10,048 nucleotides of DNA from Phoronis ovalis (lineage: Eukaryota > Phoronida > Phoronidae), in the NCBI GenBank assembly GCA_028565635.1, contig JAOXYB010068656.1:1-10048 (forward strand). Reading direction: 5' to 3'. Below, one piece after another: positions 1 to 6,909 of the stretch (position 1 is the first letter of the stretch; the number at the start of each line of letters is the position of its first letter). The notes below the pieces were generated by a model. The model saw only the letters and a program-made list of their open reading frames with translations, searched no databases and had not been told where the DNA came from. The position numbers were made by a program, and so were the translations under genes.

Positions 1-854
1 CCATCAGCCATACTTATTGAAGATTTAGTAGAAACCATCATCCTTATTTATCGAGTGATGGGATTCGCATCGGGTGCGGGTTCATACTTGAGGGCTATAA
101 GGGGGTTTTCGCGAGCAGCGAGCATTGTGGTCTATCCATTGACTCTTAAATGCGAGCAGCGGGCTTTCTTTTTTTTTACTTGCCGCGAGCATTTGCAATT
201 TTTAAGTGCAAGCATTGCGCCCTGGGGCGACCCCCTACCCTCCCTCCTACTTCATTCTTTTACACATATGGTAAACAAGAATAACACATCTTACAACTAA
301 AAGTGGCCAATTTCAAGAGAATTATGTGAAAAAATGTGTAATTTAAAATGATCAAAAGGTCAAAGTGTGCCATAGTTATATTCTTTAATGAACAGATAAA
401 TTAGTTTCACCGAGAAATTCTATGATTTCTATCGTTGAAATATGCGGAATTTTAATTGAAGTGGATGCAAGTTTAGCACAGGTAAGTGCTTACCTATAAG
501 TCACATTATCTGTTATCCAAAAACAGTGCCTGTCATTTTAAAGGTCACAGGGTTTTTAACAACATATATTAAAATCAAATATATCCAGCTTGTACTTTTT
601 CCAAAAAGACAACTAAACCGATTTCGCAGTGACACTCATAGCGCAATACGGTAAACACTTACCGATATGTAAAGGATCAACAAATAATCTATAAAGAACT
701 AATTAGCTGTCGACCTGGCGCTTTTTTGGAGTGTACGTTTAATTAATGTTTCAGCTTCCACAATGGCGTGCTAATAAAACGTGGGCACTTGATAGGAGGA
801 TGGCGGTCTATTTCGAAAAAATACACATACATGTTCTGTGATGTTATATTTCAG
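1..854. other. Intron sequence upstream of the first visible SLC6 exon
   Basis: This should be the 3' part of the intron before the TM6 exon. I found no match to the expected upstream exon (the EL3/TM5 region, typically with a GVTLPGA-like motif). Bases about 61-245 form a more GC-rich patch with repeated words such as GCGAGCAGCG (111-120, 152-161) and GCGAGCATT (118-126, 185-193). The rest is AT-rich with no recognisable element. Confidence 0.7.
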
Positions 855-958
855 GTATGGATGGACGCGGCTACTCAGATATTTTTTTCGTACGGTCTTG
901 GTTTGGGGGCGGTCATTGCACTTGGCAGCTATAATCGCTATAATAATAACATATACAG
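855..958 (+). CDS. SLC6A1: SLC6 transporter exon: TM6
   Basis: Begins after the acceptor tatatttcag and reads [18 protein letters not shown], the unwound TM6a/6b helix of SLC6 transporters. It includes the Cl-/Na+-coordinating Gln and Ser of TQIFFS. It continues into the conserved cytoplasmic loop ALGSYN. It ends in phase 2 at AG|GTATGAG, so the Arg codon is completed by the next exon. The preceding exon is outside the window. Confidence 0.93.
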
Positions 959-3900
959 GTATGAGATAAAAACCAGTGACGGCTATTTATATGCATCCCA
1001 TAGTTTTCTGAACCAGGTATCTGATACGATACTGGCGATTGTTCAAAATGTCTAGCTTTTAAAAGGTATTATTTTTAAATCCCTATCAATGATTGAATGA
1101 CATCCAGATATTGTGGTTTCCTTTTTATAAATATTCAATGGTAAACATGAATTTCGATTTCTTTTTGGAAGTGACTTTCTTTTTATTCTAGTTTTTATTA
1201 AAATGTTCTTAAAACACTTAGGTGTTTTTATAAGAATAATTGTTTAACAATTTTAAAATTAGATTATTTGTTGTTCAATTCAACAGGCACATGCTCAAAT
1301 GGAGCCCCAACTCTATGTTGGTGTTCCATCATAGTTTCGAGGGTTTTTTAAACTACATTTGCGCTGTTCATACTGAACTTGATCTCAATATTTCATTATT
1401 TCTCAAGGTTAATTGAAACAATAAATAAGTTAATCTAAATTTAGAAAAGGATGAAGAAACCGTTTGTAATAAGAAAACGTCTCGACCTAATTTTATGCAA
1501 GGTTTGTACAGATTTTTTTCTCCTGTGACCGTTTTCTGGAAATCATTGAAAAATCACTTTCTGACTCGATTAACTTTGGGGGTACCCTTTAGTGTTAATT
1601 GTGAAAAAAATGCTTCCAGTTATTTGTCGCAAATCTTCCAATCTTTGCCTTGTACCCATGGTTCACCTTTGAGCGTTATGAAAATATATATCATCAATAA
1701 ATATAGAATAACATTTCTACTTGTCTTTTTAGCAATTGCATTTTTGGTGGTGTAGTTTGCGACCATTTTCAAGTGTTTACCTCTGTTTCAGGGACTCCCT
1801 CATTGTATCTTGTGTAAACTCCGGAACAAGTTTTTTCGCCGGTTTCGTAATTTTCTCAGTGATAGGTTTCATGGCGCACGAGCAGGGAAAAGATGTCAGC
1901 GAAGTGGCAGCGTCTGGTACGTTGCATGCGCTTTATTTTAGACACGGATATATCTTGCTGTTTCCATAGTTAGAGAAAAAGGCATCTTACTAAAAAAATG
2001 TAGCACATTTTAGTATAAAGGCGTATGTCTTCCCAGCCGTATATGCTCTGATATACGTAGCTGTTCGCAAATGCCAAAACATGCTCCACACTGCAGCTCT
2101 GTATGTAGCATTTAGTTACTACAGTAACCGTTTATACGACATTGTGGTAGTGTATTTCGTTTGTGGCATCACATACAAAACTTTATTGTTGGAAAAGTAT
2201 ACACACAGCAAACGTTTTATCGCACTTTTTAAGGCGGCAATCTTTATATGTTGCGTCACATGCACCTAAATTAATGTTGTCAATAATTATGCTCAGTCAG
2301 GGGCACAATACAAGAAGTGCCTGGATGTTATGGGTCGATTTTGTTTCAAACTGTAGTATAAAGATTTGCCCGCGATTTGCGATCAAATTAACCCCGGGGA
2401 TTAATAAGCTAAGGTAGTGAGAACATGTCATATTGAGTTCTCGTAAAAAGAAATGTGGAACTGACGGTTTTGCTGAATTGTTTTACAGGTCCAGGGTTAG
2501 CATTCCTGGCTTACCCATCCGCTGTTGTCAACCTTCCTATTTCACCATTATGGAGCTGTTTGTTTTTTCTCATGCTCGTAGTGCTAGGTTTAGATAGCCA
2601 GGTGAGTTGCAATACCCGAAGAGTAGTTGGTCTTGATTTGGCTAGAGACGTGCCACTGAACCTCAAAAATCCTGACACGTCCATGTTTACAACTAGCCGG
2701 GATAGCTAGAAAATACTACAAAAATAACCTATATTTATATCCATTTTTATACCCTAGATTTGATGTGTCTTGATGGTCGATCGCAGAAACTGATATTAAA
2801 ATTTTGAACTGGGATTAAAATAAAACAGTCAAATAAAACCTAAATTTATACAAAAATGTAGACTATCATTATTTTTTTATACTTAAGTTTTGTACCATGG
2901 AAGGATTCATCACAGCATGTGTAGACGAATGGCCTCATTTGCTACGTAAAAGGAAAGAGGTCTTCATTGCCGTGATATGTGCGTGTTCGTACCTTGTGGG
3001 ACTTTCGATGATTACTCAGGTACATACTGCACGCAAATATCTCGGGATAAATATTCCGTGCAATTGACGAATTGAGACTCGGCGGTTATTGCATACGCTG
3101 CAATTGGAGGATACATATAATATAGATAAGTCTGATAAGAGTCAAAAGTTGTTTAGCCAATTCATGAAAACAGCACATATGTCGGTTTCTGTATGATATG
3201 CGCATACAATTTCCCCAAAATGCCTTTTTCATTGATATAGAAAATATCTGTTCATGTTCATCTTATTTACAGTCTTCTCCCATTCTTCTAAGGAAACCAG
3301 AAATTTGTAAAATAAAGCATTTAATGTAAATTTATTATCAGCGTATATCATTCTACTTTTAGGGTGGCGTGTATGTGTTCCAGATATTTGATTATTATTC
3401 TGCCAGCGGAATGTGTCTCTTATTTCTGATTTTCTTCGAGTGTGTAGCATTTTCTTGGTCGTACGGTAAGAATTAGAATGTCTATTATATTTGATTATTA
3501 TTCTGCCAGCGGAATTTGTTACAGTCTGCTATTTCTTTTTCTTCGTCCTACGGTTAGAATTAGGATGTCTAGTATGTTTCCGGCTTTTGTTCTAGCAATG
3601 TTTGTCATATGCTCCGGGGTCAGTCATGCCGTTACACCAGTACCTACTATTGATCTCATAATGTATAAATAATCGAAATTCCGCAAGATAACTTTGGGAA
3701 AAACATAATGTCCTTCAAGGCACCTGAATAAAAGTGAAAACGGCGACATCTAGTGAGAATGTTTGTTTTCTATGCTAGATATCCGTCCAAAATTTGTAAA
3801 CATTTTTCATAAAAAAGTGAGTATTTCAAAAATTCCAAATACTACATTCTACATTAGGTGATGTCGCCGTTTTCACTTATATTCAGGTGCCTTGAAGGAC

Positions 3901-5670
3901 ATTATGTTTTTCCCAAAGTTATCTTGCGGAATTTCGATTATTTATACATTTCATAAGGAGGGTAGTTAGAAGAGCTTTATGCACAAGGGACAATGCCAAA
4001 ACATATGAAATATGCAGAATCACTGTGTGTGATATGTAAAACAAAGCAAAACATGGGATTTCTTTTCCACGAAGCGTAAATATGTTTGTGACTATTTTTT
4101 TCCTCCTCATGAAGTTTCAAAATATTATTTATAACTTGTTTGATATAATCGGATAGTTTAGTTTTAAACGGCATGCTTCTCACTATTTTTTAGGAGTGTC
4201 CCTTAGTAAAGTTTATGTTACGCAAGTGCTAGACAAAACATTATTTACACGGATGGCGTACTTCTCAGTTGATATGCAAATTACCACCGTTTTCCTCGAG
4301 TGTTGATTTCCCATGTAAAGCGAGTGAGGCGACATCTAGCGAAATACTTGTTTTCTAGGTTGATTTTAGGTCCAAGTTTTTAAAACATTTTTCATAAAAA
4401 AATGAGCATTTGAAAAATTCAAAATACCACGTTCTATATTAGGTGGTGTCGCCGATTTCACTTTTATTCAGGTGCCTTGAAGGAAATTATGTTATTGCGG
4501 AATTTCGATTATTTATACATTATGAGATCAACAAATAGTTAACACAAAATATCATAACCGACTAGAAATTTGGAAAGTTGGTTTGATTCAATTTAATTTC
4601 ATGTTTGGATGATAAACGTACCGTATACTACTATTGTATATTAATTTTGTACGTATGTGTTCTTTATTGGTTTGCAGGTGTAAATCGCTTTTACGATAAC
4701 CTGCGCGATATGATAGGATACTATCCTTTTATATGGTGGAAACTGTGCTGGACAATCTTCACTCCTGTTATTTGTATTGTAAGTTGATTTTCGACAAGTT
4801 TTAATTCATGCATCTACGTACGTTTCCGTCAGTTTGAACATAATTAATGCGGTATTTATTTCGTTTGTCCTTGGGGACTTTAAGCCATGATGACAATTTG
4901 TGCACTTTAATTACGTCTGCACCAAACACAAACGGTAACGGTAGTACCTGATATTCCTGGCCACTGTTTTTGTATTGAGTCTGATAAAGGTACTTCAATT
5001 CCGGGTCTGCTACAATTTGTCTTTCCTTGAATAGTGTCCATCGTGCAAGCAAACTCGTACACTAAGTTCAATGACTTTTATTGTACTCATTGTGCTTTTT
5101 CTAGGGTGTATTATTATTCAGCTATATCCAACACAAACCAGTGAAGTATCTGGATTACGTTTATCCTCAATGGTCTATAGGTATAGGGTGGCTCATGGCC
5201 CTGTCATCGATATTGGTAGTACCTGGGTATGCCATATTCAAATTCATTGTAACACCAGGAGACATCAGGCAGGTAAGCTGACGTAGTTTCTTGTAATTTG
5301 CTAGTGTCACAAAAAATATTATAAGATGAAGCATGGTTGTCGTCATTAATTTCGTGCAAGTGCGCATAGATAGGTAAAAGAAAAAGGTTGAAATTTGTGC
5401 CCGGGAGTTTATGAAACTCATGAGTGAAACCGAACCTTGGTGGCAAAAATATAATTATCGAAACATCACGAGCCAAAGTTTACTGTTTAGTTCGGCTATG
5501 GTATTATACGAAGGACTTCGTCTTTAGTTATTGAATGTAAGAAACCCATCGTGCACTGCTTTGTATTACAGAGAATCAAATTGCTGTTTAGACCTGACGT
5601 GGATGAGCCGATAAAGCACAGCACTCCACCGACATATGCCGAGATATCCAACGCTACCACATCTGTGTAA
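855..5670 (+). CDS. SLC6A1: GAT-1-type Na+/Cl- dependent GABA transporter (SLC6), C-terminal half, 8 exons
   Basis: This is a plasma-membrane symporter that takes up GABA with Na+ and Cl-. Coding exons are 855-958, 1792-1916, 2489-2601, 2888-3019, 3363-3465, 4678-4778, 5105-5272 and 5572-5670. They splice in frame to 945 nt, or 314 residues plus TAA, against about 600 for the family. The 5' exons (N-terminus, TM1-5) lie off the left edge. The fragment aligns to mammalian GAT-1 at a fixed offset of 283. Fragment Q8, S12, N44 and S48 match the Cl-/Na+ site residues Q291, S295, N327 and S331. D112 and S113 match Na2-site D395 and S396, T117 matches the GABA-contact T400, and D168 matches gate D451. 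The FCT motif after DSQ favours GAT-1 over taurine, betaine or creatine transporters, which usually have FV there. The tail is hydrophilic and ends TSV, a class I PDZ-ligand pattern. Substrate is inferred from these residues; family membership is essentially certain. Confidence 0.93.
959..1791 (+). other. SLC6 intron, 833 bases
   Basis: AT-rich sequence between the TM6 and TM7 exons. The only structure seen is a short imperfect hairpin near 1206-1236: a TTCTTAAAACAC arm, a four-base loop, and a GTGTTTTTATAAGAA arm with a three-base bulge. Open frames here lack homology and splice context. Confidence 0.8.
1792..1916 (+). CDS. SLC6A1: SLC6 transporter exon: TM7 and start of EL4
   Basis: Acceptor ctctgtttcag, donor GTACGTTG. 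Encodes [19 protein letters not shown], which is TM7 with the Asn and Ser that coordinate Na+ and Cl-. It continues through GFMAHEQG into extracellular loop 4. Phase 2 in, phase 1 out; the final Gly codon is split with the next exon. Confidence 0.94.
1917..2488 (+). other. SLC6 intron, 572 bases
   Basis: Non-coding sequence between the TM7 and EL4/TM8 exons. No repeat, RNA gene or exon-like segment recognised. Short open frames within it are not supported. Confidence 0.8.
2489..2601 (+). CDS. SLC6A1: SLC6 transporter exon: EL4 and first part of TM8
   Basis: Acceptor ttgttttacag, donor GTGAGTTG. Encodes the EL4 motif [20 protein letters not shown], then TM8 up to LGLDSQ. The Asp and Ser of that motif are the Na2-site residues. 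The exon leaves at phase 0 exactly after DSQ. Confidence 0.94.
2888..3019 (+). CDS. SLC6A1: SLC6 transporter exon: end of TM8 and TM9
   Basis: Begins after tatacttaag, a weak pyrimidine tract but required for frame and homology. Encodes [16 protein letters not shown], whose Thr corresponds to GABA-contact T400 of GAT-1. This is followed by a basic loop (LRKRKE) and TM9, ending GLSMITQ. Donor GTACATAC. Both ends are phase 0, 44 codons. Confidence 0.92.
3020..3362 (+). other. SLC6 intron, 343 bases
   Basis: AT-rich intron between the TM9 and TM10 exons. Nothing recognisable beyond the splice sites. Confidence 0.8.
3363..3465 (+). CDS. SLC6A1: SLC6 transporter exon: TM10
   Basis: Acceptor ctacttttag, donor GTAAGAAT. 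Encodes [18 protein letters not shown] and the rest of TM10, to [12 protein letters not shown]. The FDYYSASG motif carries the extracellular-gate Asp (D451 of GAT-1). It leaves at phase 1. Reading past the donor meets TAG at 3474-3476, so intron retention would truncate the protein. Part of this exon is duplicated just downstream. Confidence 0.94.
3487..3571 (+). pseudogene. Decayed tandem copy of the TM10 exon and its donor region
   Basis: This segment repeats 3384-3486 directly head-to-tail at an offset of 103 bases. The first 29 bases (encoding IFDYYSASG) are identical. The middle has diverged with a net 18-base loss. The end realigns through the old donor region: tacggtaagaattagaatgtcta against tacggttagaattaggatgtcta. 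The copy stays open in the exon frame but lacks the 5' 21 bases of the exon, the acceptor, and most of the second half of TM10. It reads as a relic of tandem duplication rather than a usable alternative exon. Confidence 0.85.
3660..3950. mobile_element. Foldback MITE-like element, copy 1 (intact)
   Basis: Bases 3661-3750 and 3860-3949 are inverted copies of each other, 90 bases each with one mismatch (ataaaag versus atataag). They flank a loop of about 109 bases. The ends read ATGTATAAATAATCG. There is no open frame for a transposase, so this is a non-autonomous element. TCATA flanks it on both sides (3656-3660 and 3951-3955), a candidate target-site duplication that partly overlaps the element ends. 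The superfamily cannot be named from this alone. In the transporter pre-mRNA it would fold into a long hairpin. Confidence 0.88.
4328..4521. mobile_element. Foldback MITE-like element, copy 2 (5'-degraded)
   Basis: Same orientation as copy 1 and alignable to it from GGCGACATCTAG through the loop (shared cttgttttct, acatttttcataaaaaa) and the right arm to tatacat. Differences include many substitutions and a loss of about 14 bases in the right arm, where tttttcccaaagttatc is replaced by tta. Most of the left arm is missing or unrecognisable, though 4215-4245 (acgcaag...acaaaacattat) may be a scrambled remnant. Older or more decayed than copy 1. Confidence 0.85.
4678..4778 (+). CDS. SLC6A1: SLC6 transporter exon: IL5 and TM11
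   Basis: Acceptor tggtttgcag, donor GTAAGTTG. Encodes [20 protein letters not shown], then [14 protein letters not shown], the IL5 loop and TM11. The FYDN and WWKLCW motifs are GAT-1-like. Phase 1 in, phase 0 out. Confidence 0.94.
4779..5104 (+). other. SLC6 intron, 326 bases
   Basis: Intron between the TM11 and TM12 exons. It is less AT-rich than the other introns and is almost filled on the opposite strand by an open frame (4801-5061) of coding-like composition, described separately. Confidence 0.75.
4801..5061 (-). other. Intronic antisense open frame, possible gene or transposon fragment
   Basis: On the minus strand this frame is open for 86 codons from 5061 to a TAA at 4801-4803. The translation is rich in charged and aromatic residues, for example [20 protein letters not shown] and [18 protein letters not shown], unlike the hydrophobic noise of other intronic frames. 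It has no ATG near its 5' end; the first is at its very end. An in-frame TAG lies just upstream at 5062-5064, and a possible acceptor (ttgaacttag) abuts it. I do not recognise a family. It could be an exon fragment of a nested or inserted sequence, or chance. Confidence 0.25.
5105..5272 (+). CDS. SLC6A1: SLC6 transporter exon: end of TM11 and TM12
   Basis: Acceptor ctttttctag, donor GTAAGCTG. Fifty-six codons encode the end of TM11, the extracellular loop with [13 protein letters not shown], and TM12 ([18 protein letters not shown]). The last residues, TPGDIRQ, start the cytoplasmic tail. Phase 0 at both ends. Confidence 0.94.
5572..5670 (+). CDS. SLC6A1: SLC6 transporter terminal exon: cytoplasmic tail and stop
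   Basis: Acceptor ttgtattacag. Encodes [13 protein letters not shown], similar to the start of the GAT tail, then a short lineage-specific tail ending ATTSV and TAA at 5668-5670. The last three residues, T-S-V, fit the class I PDZ ligand pattern S/T-x-hydrophobic. The tail is roughly as long as that of mammalian GAT-1. Confidence 0.9.
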   Translation, partial: RIKLLFRPDVDEPIKHSTPPTYAEISNATTSV

Positions 5671-5893
5671 TGTTATAGCCTGTACGTCTTTACTGTTGTA
5701 TAGCATCACATACACACTATAAAAGCATAGAGATCAAAACATGTATTTCAGCTATAAAGTTTTGCATCCTTATCTGTTCCTTGTTCTTGACCACTGACAA
5801 ACAAAAAATGTTTAGCACGATTACCCGGATGCGTCTTATTGAGAACACCAAAAGTGGAGTCGTGCTACACAACATGTTATAGCATAGTAACAG

Positions 5894-5899
5894 AATAAA
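5894..5899 (+). other. Candidate poly(A) signal for the transporter gene
   Basis: AATAAA about 224 bases after the TAA, followed by T-rich sequence (acatgttttt). It is the first canonical hexamer downstream of the stop. A second lies at 6419-6424 and could serve a longer 3' UTR. Confidence 0.5.
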
Positions 5900-6476
5900 T
5901 ACATGTTTTTATTAATTCAACAATGTATAAATGAATCCCCTACATTATAATCTGTTGTATTAGACATTCGAGGAAGTTCCCGTAGTTTCATATTACACAG
6001 CTTCTTTTGGAAAATAAGAAGGTTAGTAGATAAAATTAGCTTAGTATACTTATTATGTTTTGTAAATTTCATGTCAAGTATATAAGACACTAGGATGTAC
6101 TATGTATGAGTCATGTATCTGCATTATTGTAATTAAACAAATGTAATTAGTGTGAACATTTGCAGCACCGTTTTGTCTTTGTTCAATATTATCAGCATAC
6201 ATTTACAACAATTTCCGGATGTTGTCCAGTCAGATATAGCTTCCAAAAATAATAACAATGCTCTGATAGCTAAAAATAATTTATTGATAATCAAAGCATG
6301 TCAATTTTGTAGATTAAATTGATGCCATGATGGGTATCATGATTACAAAAATTGTGTAAAACAATGAGAATCAAACACACTCTATAAACTACAGACTGAT
6401 AGTTGTATAAATCACAGGAATAAAACAAAATGTGAAAATGTTCCACATGCGATTCATTGAACAGTCAGACAGTGTT

Positions 6477-6482
6477 TTTATT
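6477..6482 (-). other. Candidate poly(A) signal for the Rab gene
   Basis: TTTATT on the plus strand is AATAAA on the minus strand, about 290 bases downstream of the Rab TAG. A second minus-strand hexamer is at 6280-6285. Using either would place the two 3' UTR ends close together or overlapping. Confidence 0.4.
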
Positions 6483-6773
6483 TCAATATTTGCAATGAAA
6501 CTCAACCGGGATCTCCAACCAAGTTAACCTGCAACGGACAATTGTACCAGTAACTTCCTAAGCAAAATCTCTTAAAAAATGGCACACTGAAAAATTCTAA
6601 AATTTGGAATCCTGTTTGGTGTTATATTACTGGGCCTAATAAAAAAATAAATCAATATTTTTTACACTAAAACGTTTTAATTTTTGGAGGTCATGGGAGA
6701 GTTGAATAAACTATATGCATATTAATGCATTAAAATCAATGTGTTATAATTTAACTGATATGTAACTAATATT

Positions 6774-6909
6774 CTAGCAACTACACCGACTTTCCTGAGT
6801 ATCTGATAATGAAGTTTGTCCTCCAAGTTTTACGCTGCCTGGTGGCTGAATGAACTCTGAACTCTGATCAAAGGCTTTATGTCGTGTAACAGTCTCCTCC
6901 AAAAGAAAT
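6774..6909 (-). CDS. RAB29: Rab exon 5: hypervariable tail and prenylation site
   Basis: Acceptor ttactttgtag. Encodes FLLEETVTRHKAFD, the last part of the GTPase helix, and a polar hypervariable tail ending SRCSC with TAG at 6776-6774. The CxC end is a standard Rab double-geranylgeranylation site, whereas human RAB29 ends CC. Confidence 0.92.

Larger units (their letters stand above)
3466..4677 (+). other. SLC6 intron, 1212 bases, with exon duplication and two MITE copies
   Basis: This is the largest intron seen in the transporter gene. It starts with a head-to-tail partial copy of the TM10 exon. It then holds a complete foldback element (about 3660-3950), a spacer of about 375 bases, and a second, degraded copy of the same element (about 4328-4521). 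The extra length relative to its neighbours is largely explained by these insertions. Confidence 0.85.
5671..6773. other. Region between convergent genes, containing both 3' UTRs
   Basis: About 1.1 kb of AT-rich DNA from the transporter stop codon to the Rab stop codon. The two genes point towards each other, so both 3' UTRs must lie here. Candidate poly(A) signals exist on both strands. No coding frame, RNA gene or repeat element was recognised. Confidence 0.8.

Noticed and set aside
421-480. Open segment ending at a donor-like GCACAG|GTAAGTGC, possibly the preceding SLC6 exon.
   Set aside because: The translation lacks the expected GVTLPGA/FY..P motifs of the pre-TM6 region, an in-frame TGA lies shortly upstream, and there is no acceptor of suitable quality.
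768-1055. Single 95-codon open frame across the TM6 exon.
   Set aside because: Only 855-958 is homologous to SLC6. The flanks are intron with clear AG and GT splice sites, so the frame is not a gene by itself.
3487-3571. The duplicated TM10 segment as a mutually exclusive alternative exon.
   Set aside because: It lacks an acceptor in the right phase, the exon's first 21 bases and the second half of TM10. The nearest upstream AG (3475-3476) leads to an in-frame stop.
3919-4183. Two overlapping minus-strand open frames between the MITE copies.
   Set aside because: AT-rich, no homology, partly inside the MITE arm, and no splice or promoter context.
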